Shown one piece after another: positions 25,375 to 35,980 of a stretch of DNA of 64,000 nucleotides (position 1 is the first letter of the stretch; each line of letters begins with the position of its first letter). This stretch comes from Latrodectus hesperus (lineage: Eukaryota; Arthropoda; Arachnida; Araneae; Theridiidae). Under the pieces are notes generated by a model. It made no database searches. It had not been told where the DNA came from and saw nothing but the letters and a program-made list of their open reading frames with translations. The position numbers and the translations under genes are program-made. The stretch is taken from contig CM075853.1 of NCBI GenBank assembly GCA_037975125.1, forward strand, positions 94,984,043 through 95,048,042, written 5' to 3'.

Positions 25375-27255
25375 TTTAATGTTTTCCCATGATGTATTGA
25401 AGAATAAAAATTTATAAAAGAGAATGGAAACTTATGTATCAATTGATCACTTAGCTATATTTTAGAAATAGATCACTATATTTAGAAACTGATCGCTTAG
25501 CTATATCTTAGAAATGCATAAAATTCATTTCTAGTAACTCTAGTATTTACATCATCGGGCACGTCACAATACGTCATCTCGGCAACATTTCTTCATTAAA
25601 AAAAATCATAATTTGGAATCTTGGATTATGCGGCATTCATGCCTGATTTTACCGCATTCGTTTTCAGAAGCTTATTTCCGTCGACCGAAACAGCTCGGAA
25701 GGTAAAGTTCTATTTCAGCCCACACTGCTTGACAAGAGTTTATAAAATGGCGAGAAACACATTTTCACGCCAACCGAATAACGCGATATCACGTGATTAC
25801 GGAATTTGAAAATTGCTATTTCAAATATTTTTTTATTAAGATATTTTTACAATTTTATAAATTCAAATATCGCGATTTCGAATTATCGTGTATATTTTTT
25901 ATTTGCATTTTTATGCGATTTCAATTAACTTTGGATATTTTTGTTATTTACATAATTTTATGATTTTATATAATTTCAAATATCGTGATTTCGAATTTTT
26001 CTTTTACAGCATGTCACATCAATGCAAAATGCTAAAAAGTTAATTTCATCAAATTAATGAAGATTTATATTATAAAATATAAAGTGAAAAGAGTCAAATG
26101 TCGTTTATACATGACTTAAAAATAAAATATATGTTTTTAATATTTAATTTCAATTAATCATGCAATACAGCTATATAAAAAATGTGAATAATATCGAATT
26201 TTTTCAGTATCTTCACCATTATTTAACGGAGGCAGTAGCGCAGACAACTTAATATTTCGTAATGCTTCCTGCAACCAGGCAATAAATTTAAATGACTAAC
26301 GAGAATGACATTTTTAAATTCAATTTTAAAATTTAATTATTTTTATTTTCTCTGATGCTTATTTTAAAGTCACAAATACAAAAATTTTAAGTTTTTCAAC
26401 TTTTTTATACTTTGAAATAATAATTTAAATAAAAAAAATATTTACTTTATTTTCCTTGCTTGACTTATATATATATTCCTACATTCAGGTACATGAATGT
26501 TTGAAACATCATTTAAGAATTTACAATTGTGCCATCATTCACTGCATCTTGGACATTCATACGCGACTTAGAAATTAACTTAAGTCTCACACACCATCTA
26601 ATTATATCTTTTTAATCTTTAGTGCTTAATAACATGAAAGATTCGGCTCATGATACTGGACTACCACTCAATATAAAACGACAGGTCCTAAAGAAATATC
26701 TAATAATCTTTTAAAAAGAATACAAGTGTTTTCATATTTTGAAACCAAACGATATAACGTAAAGTATAAATATTTTATTAATTTTTATTCTATTGAATCG
26801 CTTAGAATAAAAATTGTTTGCATTTGTAAAATAGTTCTTATGTATCTTAATTATAATTAATTAATTAATTTTAAAATATTTGACTCAGAAATATTACAAT
26901 ACTATTATTTTTTATCAAAATTTTCAGCAGATTATATTTTTTCAATAGAAATATCATTTTATAATACATTAGGGAAAAACTTTCCTCTGCAGATTATTTT
27001 TAAAAATGTTACGTAATAGTGGTTGCCATCTAATCTCAACCAATAAAAGTGCAGTTTGAAAATCGTCATATTAAAGACTAAAGAATAGGCTTTTTAAATT
27101 CACTGTATTAAAGAATCCAGTTTGATGTCATAATCTGCTTATTTGGCTCCGCTTTATATCCTCAGTAATGGGGTGGGTCCAAATAAGATTCAACCTTTAC
27201 ACATATTTCCTTAAAACATCACAGGAAAGACATTAGATCTATGAAGTTCTAATGT
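25375..27255. other. No gene recognised
   Basis: AT-rich. A weak repeat of 'gatcacttagctatatttagaaa' appears about three times at 25445-25517. Nothing else is supported. Confidence 0.5.
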
Positions 27256-27381
27256 GCTTAACCTTAAGACCTTATTACATTAGAGTTGCCGATATTCCAG
27301 AGGGAGCAACTCCTATAGAATTAACATTACATGACGTCACAACTCGAGTTGCGGCAATTCTCACTCATTGTCCAATTAATA
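27256..27381 (+). repeat. Dispersed repeat with CRE-like palindrome, copy 1
   Basis: The core 27301-27359 matches the reverse complement of 35876-35934 with about five differences by eye. It contains TGACGTCA and the palindrome AACTCGAGTT, both conserved in the other copy. Weaker similarity extends to the stated edges. Family unknown. Confidence 0.75.
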
Positions 27382-28738
27382 CTTGTTGTCCAATGAATAC
27401 TTGAGATTTCTTTTAGGTTTGCTGTAAGAAAATAACTGTTTTACTAGATTTAATAATATATCGATTTTCTGGCTAACAATTTTAAGGTTGCCCTATTTTA
27501 CTTAGTAGATTCAAGATTTCATGATAAATTCTTTTTTTAGAATTTTATTTATAGCCAAGTTTTTAAAATGCTAATTAATTCAGATGAACATTTAAAATTT
27601 GATTTCGTTTGTTTTGTTTGAATCAATTTCACTATTAAATCTTCATATTATTTTTCTAATGTCATTTTTCTAAAAATTTTTTATTTAAATACATCAATTT
27701 GATGAAAAATGTTCGCTTTCTATTACCTTGAGAATTTATTAAGAAAATAAAACAAGTTCTTTAATATATTACTGTATTTATTCACTAAATTTATTATTTT
27801 CTTTCATTATTATTTTTTAGAAATATTAACACATATCATTGAGTTATCATTTTATATTTGACTTAGCAAATTATTTCTCATTTTCTGCTTCCATTAGCCA
27901 AAGCATTATTTCATCGTCTCACAGGATACAATTGTCTGATTGCGCCTTTTTTTAAAAAAATTATACTTAGACCTCTGTCTGCATTCTTTAACTTTGAACA
28001 ATCCATGGATAAGAAACATTTATGAATACACTGCATATAAACCTTGAGTAGTGATGATTTAAAAAATATCATGAAAAGAAAAGGGTAAATGCAATTTTTA
28101 TTGCAAATAAACATTTTTAAAAGTTCAATCAGATATTTATGTTTAATTATTGAACACACAATCAGTACTTAAGGATATTTTTAAATTTATGCATTTTAAA
28201 TAAAACAATTTTATTCTGATTTCTTAAAAAGGTTAACAAAAATTAAATATTTAACATAAATACCATTTAATTGAAATTCCAGAAGTCTAGTCAACACTGT
28301 ATTTTAACGGTATTTTAATGATTCAGATTTACAGATTAAACATTAATATGGTTTTGAAGGAATTCTATTTGAAAGTATCTATCAAAATTAAATATATCAG
28401 CAAAACCCAAAAAGCAGTACTTCTTTTATAAAAGGGTTATTTTTCACAATTTCAAGTTTAACTTTTTAGGTCCTTAAGCAGCACAAAATTTAAGTTAATT
28501 AAAAAATTATACGTACTAAATTTTGATATTTTCTTCATTACATTCGATAATTAATTTTTAAATTCTGTATGACATTTTTCTTATATAAAAATATATCCTA
28601 TTAAGAACATATCCATAAATATTTTGAAATACTTTCAAATTATTTAAGCAAATAATTTAAATTATAAAATATTCGCTAAAATGTAGTCAATTTTTAAGAA
28701 GTTAAATTTTTTTTATTGAAATCAATATGCCCATTCCA
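27382..28738. other. No gene recognised
   Basis: AT-rich DNA up to the Gypsy target site. The short minus-strand frame near 27911-28159 has no motif. Confidence 0.5.
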
Positions 28739-28742
28739 CATC
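28739..28742. repeat. Gypsy target-site duplication, left
   Basis: CATC, repeated at 35555-35558 just outside the other LTR. Confidence 0.7.
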
Positions 28743-29011
28743 TATAAACACAAGACTCCAAATATAACTATAAGTAGGAATAACAAAGCTTTCAGGAACA
28801 TATGTTTATTAAAGTTCCACATCACAATGTATAACAATAACGGCACATTACATGTAATTTCACAAAACAGCTACACAAAGAAAGAAGCAACGAACAAATC
28901 CACTTCAATATCTTAAGTGATCTCAAGTGTCTTTCCGGGAAATTCACTAGTTGCGCCTAGCGCCATCTACCCACATAAACAGGGAAGGTAGCTGTAATTA
29001 TAACCGCTACA
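28743..29011 (-). repeat. 3' LTR of the Gypsy element
   Basis: 269 bases. It reads TGTAGCGGTTATAATTAC... to ...TGTGTTTATA on the minus strand. Matches the other LTR with about eleven substitutions and one 9-base gap (around position 28808) by eye, roughly 4% divergence. Confidence 0.93.
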
Positions 29012-29020
29012 CCCTCCCCT
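29012..29020 (-). other. Polypurine tract of the Gypsy element
   Basis: Minus strand AGGGGAGGG directly abutting TGTAGCGG of the 3' LTR. This is the expected primer site for plus-strand DNA synthesis. Confidence 0.85.
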
Positions 29021-29606
29021 ACACCTCCGAAGGCCGTCTCGGTGAGGTGGTGTATTATTAATAGACTTTTTACTTCGTCCAGCAATTTTATTTGGGGCTA
29101 AAAGTTGTTTATGAGGTCTACCTCTTTTCCTTAAAGGTACCACAGGAGAATGGTTTGGGGAAACATTCTGATAAGAGGTGTTAGTGACGAAGCATGGTAT
29201 GTACCGAAACGTTCCTAAGGCTTGTCACAACTGGCTATTTCAAAGGTAGTGGGTGATTTTTGGGAAACCATGTAAGGTCTTTCTTTTCTAGGCATAAATT
29301 TTGCACTCTTACTTTGGCTAGCTTTACTTACAGGATGAAGTTTTATCCAAACCAAATCATGAGGCTTATAAACAGTATTTGATCTACGTAATTTATCAGC
29401 ATATGTTTTTCGACGATCTCCTGACTTTTTTCGATATTTTCTTTGATTTGTGACATATATCTTTAAAAACGTTTTAAATACGGAGTGAATTCTGGCACAA
29501 AATTATCATTATGACTTACAGTGCGCAGGTCAGTACTTACATCATCTACAGTTCGTAATTCTCAAGCAAAGGTAATATTTGTTGCCGTACAACCAGTAGT
29601 TTCGCA

Positions 29607-29695
29607 TTTTGCAGTATTGATTACAAATCTTATAGCTGGCAGTTGTTCAGTCAGAACAACTGCCAGCTATAAGATTTGTAATCAATACTGCAAAA
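29607..29695. repeat. 42-bp perfect inverted repeat inside integrase
   Basis: 29607-29648 and 29654-29695 are exact reverse complements with a 5-base loop. The left arm, read on the minus strand, is the genuine integrase frame; the right arm is an inverted copy of it. Confidence 0.93.
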
Positions 29696-29789
29696 CAGAG
29701 ATTTGAAACCTCGTTTGGCAATGATGGTAGGCAACATGTATGGTTGTTGCCTACCGTCATTGCCAAACGAGGTTTCAAATCTCTGTTTT
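29692..29789. repeat. 45-bp inverted repeat inside integrase, adjacent to the first
   Basis: 29692-29736 and 29745-29789 pair with one G-T-type mismatch and an 8-base loop. Here the right arm is the genuine integrase frame and the left arm the inverted copy. Confidence 0.92.
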
Positions 29790-30489
29790 TGCGTTCGACA
29801 GGATTGGCCTGTGGAGGGTAAACAGGTATGAGACTTTGATTGATGTTCAAAACAAAACATAACTGTTGCATTACTCCACTGACAAATTGAGACCCATTAT
29901 CCCTTATTAGGCGACGAGGTAATCCATACCTTAAAAATACCTCATTTAATAATGTTAAAGCGCATTCTTTAGCAGTAGCTTGCTTTAACGGGAATAACCC
30001 AACCCATTTCGTTGTACAGTTTTCAACAATAAAAATCCACTTCATGCCTTCACTCGTTTCTGGAAAGGGTCCAAAAAGATCAATGGCGATGCTTTCAAAA
30101 CGTTGAGCAGATACAGGTATTTGCAATAAACCGGCAGGTTTTTGATTCGTTGCTTTGTATCTGATACATTCTACGCAACTCTTAACATAATCTGAAATGT
30201 ACTTTCTCATTCCAGTCCAATAATATCTAGATGATATTCGGAAAAAGGTACCATCAGCTCCGTATTCTGATGCTGTGGGATCGTCATGGTGAAGTTTTAG
30301 GACTTCTTCTCTTTGATGCGAAAGGACAACTAACTGTGCTTCCTCAGCTTCAGAGTTGGAGAATAACGGTACAGTACACCTTTATTCAAGAGGTACCCTC
30401 TCTCCGTCCAATTCGCAAAGTCAACACTTTTGTTAATATCTTCCAAAGAGTCTACGAGCTTCTTTAATTCATGACCTTTCAACTGTTCC

Positions 30490-32170
30490 TCTCTGAGTTA
30501 ACCAGATGTTCTTGATGGGACATCAATAACGATAGTTCTTAAGTCGCAAGATTTTTCATTGTTCTCGTCCATGCTTTCCACAGGTCTGTACAGCATGTCA
30601 GCCACAACATTACATTTTCCTGGAAAATAATCAATCTTCAAATTGTAAGTTTGGATATGAAGGGTCCATCTGGTTAATCTTCCAGTGGGTGACGTAAGTC
30701 ATTAACCACTTTAATGGTTGGTGGTCTGATGCTACGATAATATCTGAGCCTTCAATATAACCTCGAAATTTTTTAAGGCCCATACGATTCGCAATGCTTC
30801 TCTTTCTGTTGTGGAATAGTTTTTTTCAGCAGAGCTTAAAAATCTTTTTGCATATTCGATTGGCTGTTCATCAGTTGGACTTTCACCTTGTAGAAGGACT
30901 GCGCCTAGAGCATAACCACTTGCATCTGTTCGAATGATAAATGGCTTTGTAGGATCAACTTGTTTCAAACTGGTGAAGTTATTAAACATCGTTTTAGAGT
31001 TTGAAATGCTTGTTGTTCTGGTTCATTCCATTTCCAAACAATGTTCTTTTTGGTCAAATTGTTAAGGGGTCTAGCAATATTTGAAAAATTCGGGATGAAT
31101 TTTCTATACCATGAACAAGTTTGCAAAAATGATTGCAACTGTTTAACATTCCTTGGACAAGGAATATTTTGCATTGCTGCTATTTTATCTTGATCCACCT
31201 ATATCCCATTAGGAGTGATCCACAATCCTAGATATTTTACACTAGGGCACGCAAATTTACATTTGTCTCTATTTGCAGCTAATTTAAATTTTCGAAGTCT
31301 ATCAAACATCATTTTTTAATCTTGAACGTGCTGTTCAAAGGTTTCAGACAAAACACTAATATCATCTAAATAGACTAAGATATTCACTGATGGTAATCCA
31401 TTTTGGAATTGATCCATAAGACGTTGAAAAGTTGCTGGGACGTTTCTTAAACCATAAGGCATTCTTTTATACCTAAATGCACCAAACGGGCACACAAATG
31501 CAGTCTTGTCTTTATCCTGAGGATTAACCTCAATTTAATGATATCCAGTTTTTAGATCAAGAGTAGACATAAAAGTTTTGGATTTCGCATCGTGCAAAAG
31601 AGCATCCATGAGAGGCAGTGGATACTTATCAGGAACAATTATCGCATTTAGCTTACGATAATCTATACACAATCTAATAGTTCTATTAGGCTTAGAAACT
31701 AAAACAACGAGTTTCTAAGCCTACGGCGATTCGCATTCTTCTATAATATCATTGGCCAAAAGTTCATCAATTTCTTTTCTTAAAAGTTCTTTGTTTTTAG
31801 GAGACAGTCTACAATGTGTAGATGCAACTGGTGGATGGTCACCTGTATTGATAGAGTGTTTAACATAATGAGTCGGTTCTCCCCCTAGCTGGAAAATATC
31901 TTCATTTTCATTAATCAGAGCAATTAATTGATTTCTGTTTTCTGTATCCAGATTCTGTCCTTCTTCTCTCAAGCAAAGATTGTTAGCTTCGAGTATAACT
32001 GTAGAATTTCTTTGTATTGGACCATCATTTGTAATTAAATTCATATGATAAAGACTACTATTGACTTCGACAGAAATGTCTTTTCTAGGTAGGGATAAAT
32101 CTTTTACAAACTGTATTCTGTGATTAGGTTTATCACCAAAGTACCAGCAATTGCGTTGCATATCCATCAC
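30490..32170 (-). pseudogene. Gypsy reverse transcriptase and RNase H regions of pol
   Basis: These copy the element RNA into DNA and remove the RNA strand. In reading direction: a linker with 'WYFGDKPNHR', then RT starting 'ASTHCRLSPKNKELLRKEID', then 'LVSKPNRTIRLCIDYRKLNA', 'CPFGAFRYKRMPYGLRNVPATF' (broken here), and the catalytic LVYLDDI (YxDD) near 31370. The connection region follows with 'FLQTCSWYRKFIPNFS'. RNase H shows 'IRTDASGYALGAVL' and 'TTEREALRIVWAL' near 30930-30790. In-frame stops occur after 'LDLKTGYH', after 'QHVQD', before 'VDQDKIAAMQ' and in late RNase H. A 14-bp fold-back at 31687-31723 has replaced the usual residues just before 'VVLVSKPN'. Confidence 0.93.
31687..31723. 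repeat. 14-bp perfect fold-back inside RT
   Basis: TAGGCTTAGAAACT (31687-31700) and its exact reverse complement (31710-31723) with a 9-base loop. It introduces stops into RT. Confidence 0.9.
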
Positions 32171-32630
32171 AATACCAGATTATCTCAAAAAAATTAACAC
32201 CTAAGAGAGTACGATTAGCCTTTGCATGTGGCAGAAAAATCAAGTCTATTCGGAAAGTTCGGCCATGAACTGTACTTGGAACTGTAGTTTTTTTAACAAT
32301 TGATGTGGATTGTTGACCATCAGCCAAACACACTGTAAGATCAACTTCTACAAATTTTTGTCTTCGATGCTTTAAAATGTTAAACATTAACTCTCCACCA
32401 ACTGATTGCCTGGCTCCTGTGTCAACACAAACTGTCCCTGTAGCTTCATAAACTTCAATGTCAAGTAAAGCTACAGGAGAGGTGAGACAAGTAAACATCT
32501 GTATGGAGTTAACATGAGCACTGTCTTTTATTTGAGAACACTTTGGACATTTTGCTTTTATAAATCCTGTATAGCCACATCCATAACAATAAACGGTGTT
32601 TTCAAAATTTCTTGATGGCCTATAATGTGG
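32133..32630 (-). pseudogene. Gypsy nucleocapsid zinc knuckle and aspartic protease
   Basis: The zinc-binding patch CYGCGYTGFIKAKCPKC lies near 32585-32535, with four Cys and no His, unlike the common CCHC knuckle. About 45 residues on comes the protease active site CVDTGARQSVGG (near 32430-32395), the retropepsin DTGA motif, followed by 'RTLLGVNF' near the end. The frame is open over this stretch but shifts relative to RT at about 32150 and is separate from upstream gag. Confidence 0.88.
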
Positions 32631-33669
32631 GTTAGATAGTGTATTTTTGTGGGTACTAAAAGGTTCAGTCCTATCAAATTTAGGGAATTGGTATTTATTT
32701 GATTCTTGATTGACTGCATTTCTAGGATATTTAGGTTTATGTAATTCTTGTAATTTTGAATACTTTACTAGTTTCTGATTAGGAGATTTTATATTTTCAT
32801 GCAAATCGAGCTTATCAGCTAACAAGACAGGATCATTGAGCTTTTCCCAACTATCTAAATAGTGATTTTTATAATCTGGGGGGCATTTTTTCTTAATTTG
32901 ATCAGCAAGAATAAGTTCTTTTAATTTGTCAAATGAAGTTATCTCTAATTCGTGAAGCTAACCTTCAAAGTCTGTCCTGAGCTCAAAAAAGAAATCTTTC
33001 CAATTGGAATTTTCGCGTTTTTGATGGCGACTGAAAAGAATTCTAAGCCTGTATGTCTGTATAAGTGTAAGCCTGTATCTGTGTAAGCCTGTATGTATGC
33101 TGTCAACTTAAATCTTTGCAACAATATAGTACGAATATGGTTATAATTTTTGAACATTTCTTCAGGTTCTCTTACGATTAGTTTACCTATATCACTTGGG
33201 AGTACACCTACTAAATGTGATACCCAATAATCAGTAGATATATTTAAAAGCTTCATCTGCCTTTCAAACATTGTTAGAAATATTGTCATATCATCTGAAT
33301 CAGGATTAAATGCAGGCAAGACAGTTTTTAAATCAATCCGCGTAGGAGTAGGATCAATGTGACTGGGATGTAAAGTTGTTGTTGAATTTGATGCTTGCAG
33401 CCTAAGCTTTTCAAGTTCGAATGCTCTTTCCTCAGCTAAACGCTGATTTTCTCTTTCCAATTTCTTTATTTCCTCATCATGAAATTGTTTCCGATCTTCG
33501 ATAATATTATTTAATATATCTTTTATAAATTGTTCATTATCTTTAAAGAATGAAGATTTAGTGATTTTGTCACGTAAATCAATAATTTTATCATCAGAAG
33601 TACAGGTATGCGTAATTCTAATGCTAAATTATAGAGATCAATTTTCTTACCTTTTGAGAGAAAAGCCAT
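32631..33669 (-). pseudogene. Gypsy gag, frameshifted
   Basis: Gag forms the particle around the element RNA. The start chosen is the ATG at 33667-33669 (MAFLSKGKKIDLYNLA). A frameshift follows near 33600 before a charged coiled-coil stretch ('EEIKKLERENQRLAEERAF'). The capsid-like part contains 'FERQMKLL..YW' and 'LLQRFKLT'. At 33046-33105 a short tandem expansion of an 'acatacaggctta' unit replaces normal sequence and shifts the frame. After it, in other frames, a SCAN-like segment 'ADQIKKKCPPDYKNHYLDSW' can be read, then the run to the zinc knuckle. Long spider and insect Gypsy gags of this layout are known to me. Confidence 0.85.
33046..33105. repeat. Short tandem expansion within gag
   Basis: 'taagcctgtat' recurs three to four times in slightly varied form. 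It inserts extra codons and breaks the gag frame. Confidence 0.8.
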
Positions 33670-35259
33670 ATTTACCCTCTATTATATTCAAAGAGAAATT
33701 TTTATATAATTCAAAACCTGTAATTGAATATGAATTACCAACTAACCAGCTACCTTCCCTTTTGAGGTAAATGAAAACAATATAGAATAAATATTCATAA
33801 AAACATTATAAAAATTACTTAAAATATCTAATTAAATAATAAAATATTCTTTTTAAAATAAACAACACATTATTATAAAATTATATAAAACCAATACTTT
33901 CAGTTAAAATTATTAAACATGTGAGTTAAGATAGTTTCGAAATAGCTGCAATAACTTACCATGTTATGTATCTTGATAATCTATTTATGCAATCAGTACG
34001 CAATTATGATATTTTTATAAAATATAAAGTTTGAAAACATTTACTATGTATACCACAAATGAACACAACATAAAATATCAATAAGTAAATAAATTTAAAA
34101 TAATTGAAAATTGCAATTATCTCTTCGATTAAACACACAATCTTAAAATGAGAAGCGAAATTATATATCAAATACTTGGTAATAAAGTATTACTAGGAAA
34201 CTTTTATTTAAATATTTTTTGAATAATCGCTATTAAAATCTTATTGATTCCATGTATAATACCACATAGAATAGGATAACAAAACTTTAAAAAATAATAG
34301 TATACAACAATGTTTTAAATGAATTGGACGCAACAAATAGGAAACACCATAAAACAAATATGCATAAATATATACCTGCGTTTTTATCAGAAAAATGAAA
34401 GACTAGATTCATTAAAACTGTTTGTATATAATAAAATTAATATCGAATACAATTAGGTCGAAACAAATTAAATATTGTAATTTATAAATTTTTTTGCATC
34501 AAGGTATTCATAAACATACTAGAATACGATTCTAATATGTAGCAAGCGGTAATAATATTTACGTATGTGTTTATATAAACAAAAACATAAAATATATATA
34601 TAAACACCCCATATATATTCCACATAACATATATATAAACATATAATATCACTTTCATTTATCTTATAATTTGTAGAAATTGAAATATATTTATTTAAAC
34701 ATTCATAAGTTATAGATAACTCTTCCCTTTGCTTGAATATTAATTTTAAATATAAATATCAAATATAATAAACACAAAATAAAAAAGAACATATTTTCAA
34801 AAGCTGGAACGAAGATCAAAACAAAGAAAAAGAAGAAGGATTTTTCATCGAACTTCCGGGTAGGAATACGATGAGACGGGGGGAATTTTCTTTCACTTTC
34901 ACTTTCAATGGCACTTATTCAGGATGAAACACATTTAATTTCTTTGGCACGTTATTCGTAAAACTGGATTATTTAAGTAGGATTGCACAGAAAATTTAGC
35001 GGCACTTCACACACACTAAATGGATAGCACTTTAACACATATTGTAGCTGTAGAACAAGACGATTCTTGGATGAATCATTTATTGGATAAGAATAATTTC
35101 TCGGCAAGCATCAGGGCGACACTCAAGCACATTCAGACTTGAGCTGATCTTTTCAAACAAAGCATGCATTCTTATTAAAAGAAATATGCATCGCGTGTCA
35201 GGATGACACTTTTTCTTTTAGACTCCTGGCGAGTCGATTATTCGATGATCATTTTTTTG
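33670..35259 (-). other. Gypsy leader between primer site and gag
   Basis: About 1.59 kb without a recognised gene, from the primer-binding site to the gag ATG. AT-rich, with many short A-rich runs. It may hold packaging signals or be partly inserted DNA; neither can be told from the sequence. Confidence 0.6.
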
Positions 35260-35272
35260 ACGTTGGGCGCCA
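35260..35272 (-). other. Primer-binding site for tRNA-Lys
   Basis: Minus strand TGGCGCCCAACGT directly after the 5' LTR. This is the known start of the binding site for the 3' end of the tRNA-Lys used by several retroelements (TGGCGCCCAACG...). Confidence 0.88.
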
Positions 35273-35273
35273 C

Positions 35274-35554
35274 TATATAAACACATGATTCCAAATATAA
35301 CTATAAATAGGAATAACAAAGCTTTCAGGAACATATGTTTATTAATATTATTAAAGTTCCACATCACAATATATAACAATAACGGCACATTACATATAAT
35401 TTCACACAAACAGCTACACAAAGAAAGAAGCAACGAACAAATCCACTTCAATATCTTAAGTGATCTCATGTGTCTTTCTGGGAAATTCACTAGTTGCGCC
35501 GAGCGCCATCTACCCTCTTAAACAGGGAAGGTAGCTGTAATTATAACCGCTACA
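35274..35554 (-). repeat. 5' LTR of the Gypsy element
   Basis: 281 bases, matching 28743-29011 throughout and ending next to the tRNA-Lys site. It has 9 extra bases (about 35347-35355) relative to the other LTR. The Gypsy promoter and poly(A) signal must lie here but were not pinpointed. Confidence 0.93.
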
Positions 35555-35558
35555 CATC
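35555..35558. repeat. Gypsy target-site duplication, right
   Basis: CATC, matching 28739-28742. Confidence 0.7.
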
Positions 35559-35849
35559 TGAATTTGCTGCTTTAAAATTGAAAACCTCACCATCGTTCGT
35601 TAACACTGAAATATGACAACAATAATGAAAATAAACAATCATTTCATGTGCTATTTCCACTTGGCGAAAAAAAGGGAAACGTGATCCCTTTTTAAAATCA
35701 TTGGCGATATAAATTGCCCAGTTGCGGGTGCATGCACAAAAAGTTGCTGATTTAGGCGACTTATAACGCCAATAACTTTCATTTGGCATGAAACTTGGCA
35801 AAAATAAAATAATATTCAAATTTCAACTGTGCACCTCTAAAAAAAGTTT
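35559..35849. other. Unrecognised sequence with an open minus frame
   Basis: A minus-strand frame of up to 89 codons (to about 35819) is open here with slightly richer base composition than nearby DNA. It contains Cys/Trp-bearing stretches such as 'TFCACTRNW', but I recognise no family and see no splice context. Possibly a decayed repeat. Confidence 0.3.
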
Positions 35850-35980
35850 GCAATACCATTGGATGATAAGTGTGAATTGCCGAAACTCGAGTTGTGACGT
35901 CACGTAATGTTAAGTCTATGGGAGTTGCTCCCACTGTAATATTGACAATTCTATTGTAATAGGGGCTTTACACAGCATGG
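35850..35980 (-). repeat. Dispersed repeat with CRE-like palindrome, copy 2
   Basis: Inverted copy of 27256-27381, keeping TGACGTCA and AACTCGAGTT. The Gypsy element lies between the two copies. Confidence 0.75.

Larger units (their letters stand above)
29024..30260 (-). pseudogene. Gypsy integrase region of pol, rearranged
   Basis: The integrase inserts the cDNA into the genome. Visible in order: a zinc-binding part with 'HHDD' and later 'SCVECIRYK' (CxxC), with frame breaks between; then the catalytic core with 'IDLFGPF' (first Asp), 'RDNGSQF' (second Asp) and 'NPVERKNR' (Glu), the D,D-35-E set. At 29607-29789 the gene is interrupted by about 96 inserted bases forming two back-to-back hairpins. 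After them the frame continues as 'LPAIRFVINTAK'. The C-terminal tail carries LRKRGRPHK, an AT-hook-like patch, shortly before the polypurine tract. Several stops are present. Confidence 0.9.
28743..35554 (-). mobile_element. Ty3/Gypsy LTR retrotransposon, complete structure, decayed genes
   Basis: A 6.8-kb element on the minus strand. Order in its own direction: 5' LTR, primer-binding site, long leader, gag, protease, reverse transcriptase, RNase H, integrase, polypurine tract, 3' LTR. A 4-bp CATC target duplication flanks it. Having integrase after RNase H defines Ty3/Gypsy rather than Copia or BEL. No envelope-like frame is seen. The genes carry many stops and frameshifts plus three fold-back rearrangements, so it cannot move by itself. 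Confidence 0.95.

Noticed and set aside
29647..29706. Hairpins in integrase as a CRISPR or attachment site
   Set aside because: The arms are integrase coding sequence and there is no repeat-spacer pattern; this is a eukaryotic retroelement.
30231..30467. Plus-strand open frame over the Gypsy element (also 29521-29706)
   Set aside because: Antisense to the integrase and RNase H region; reads as the shadow of pol.
28743..35554. An envelope gene making the Gypsy element an errantivirus-like element
   Set aside because: The integrase tail runs to the polypurine tract and 3' LTR with no room for a third gene.
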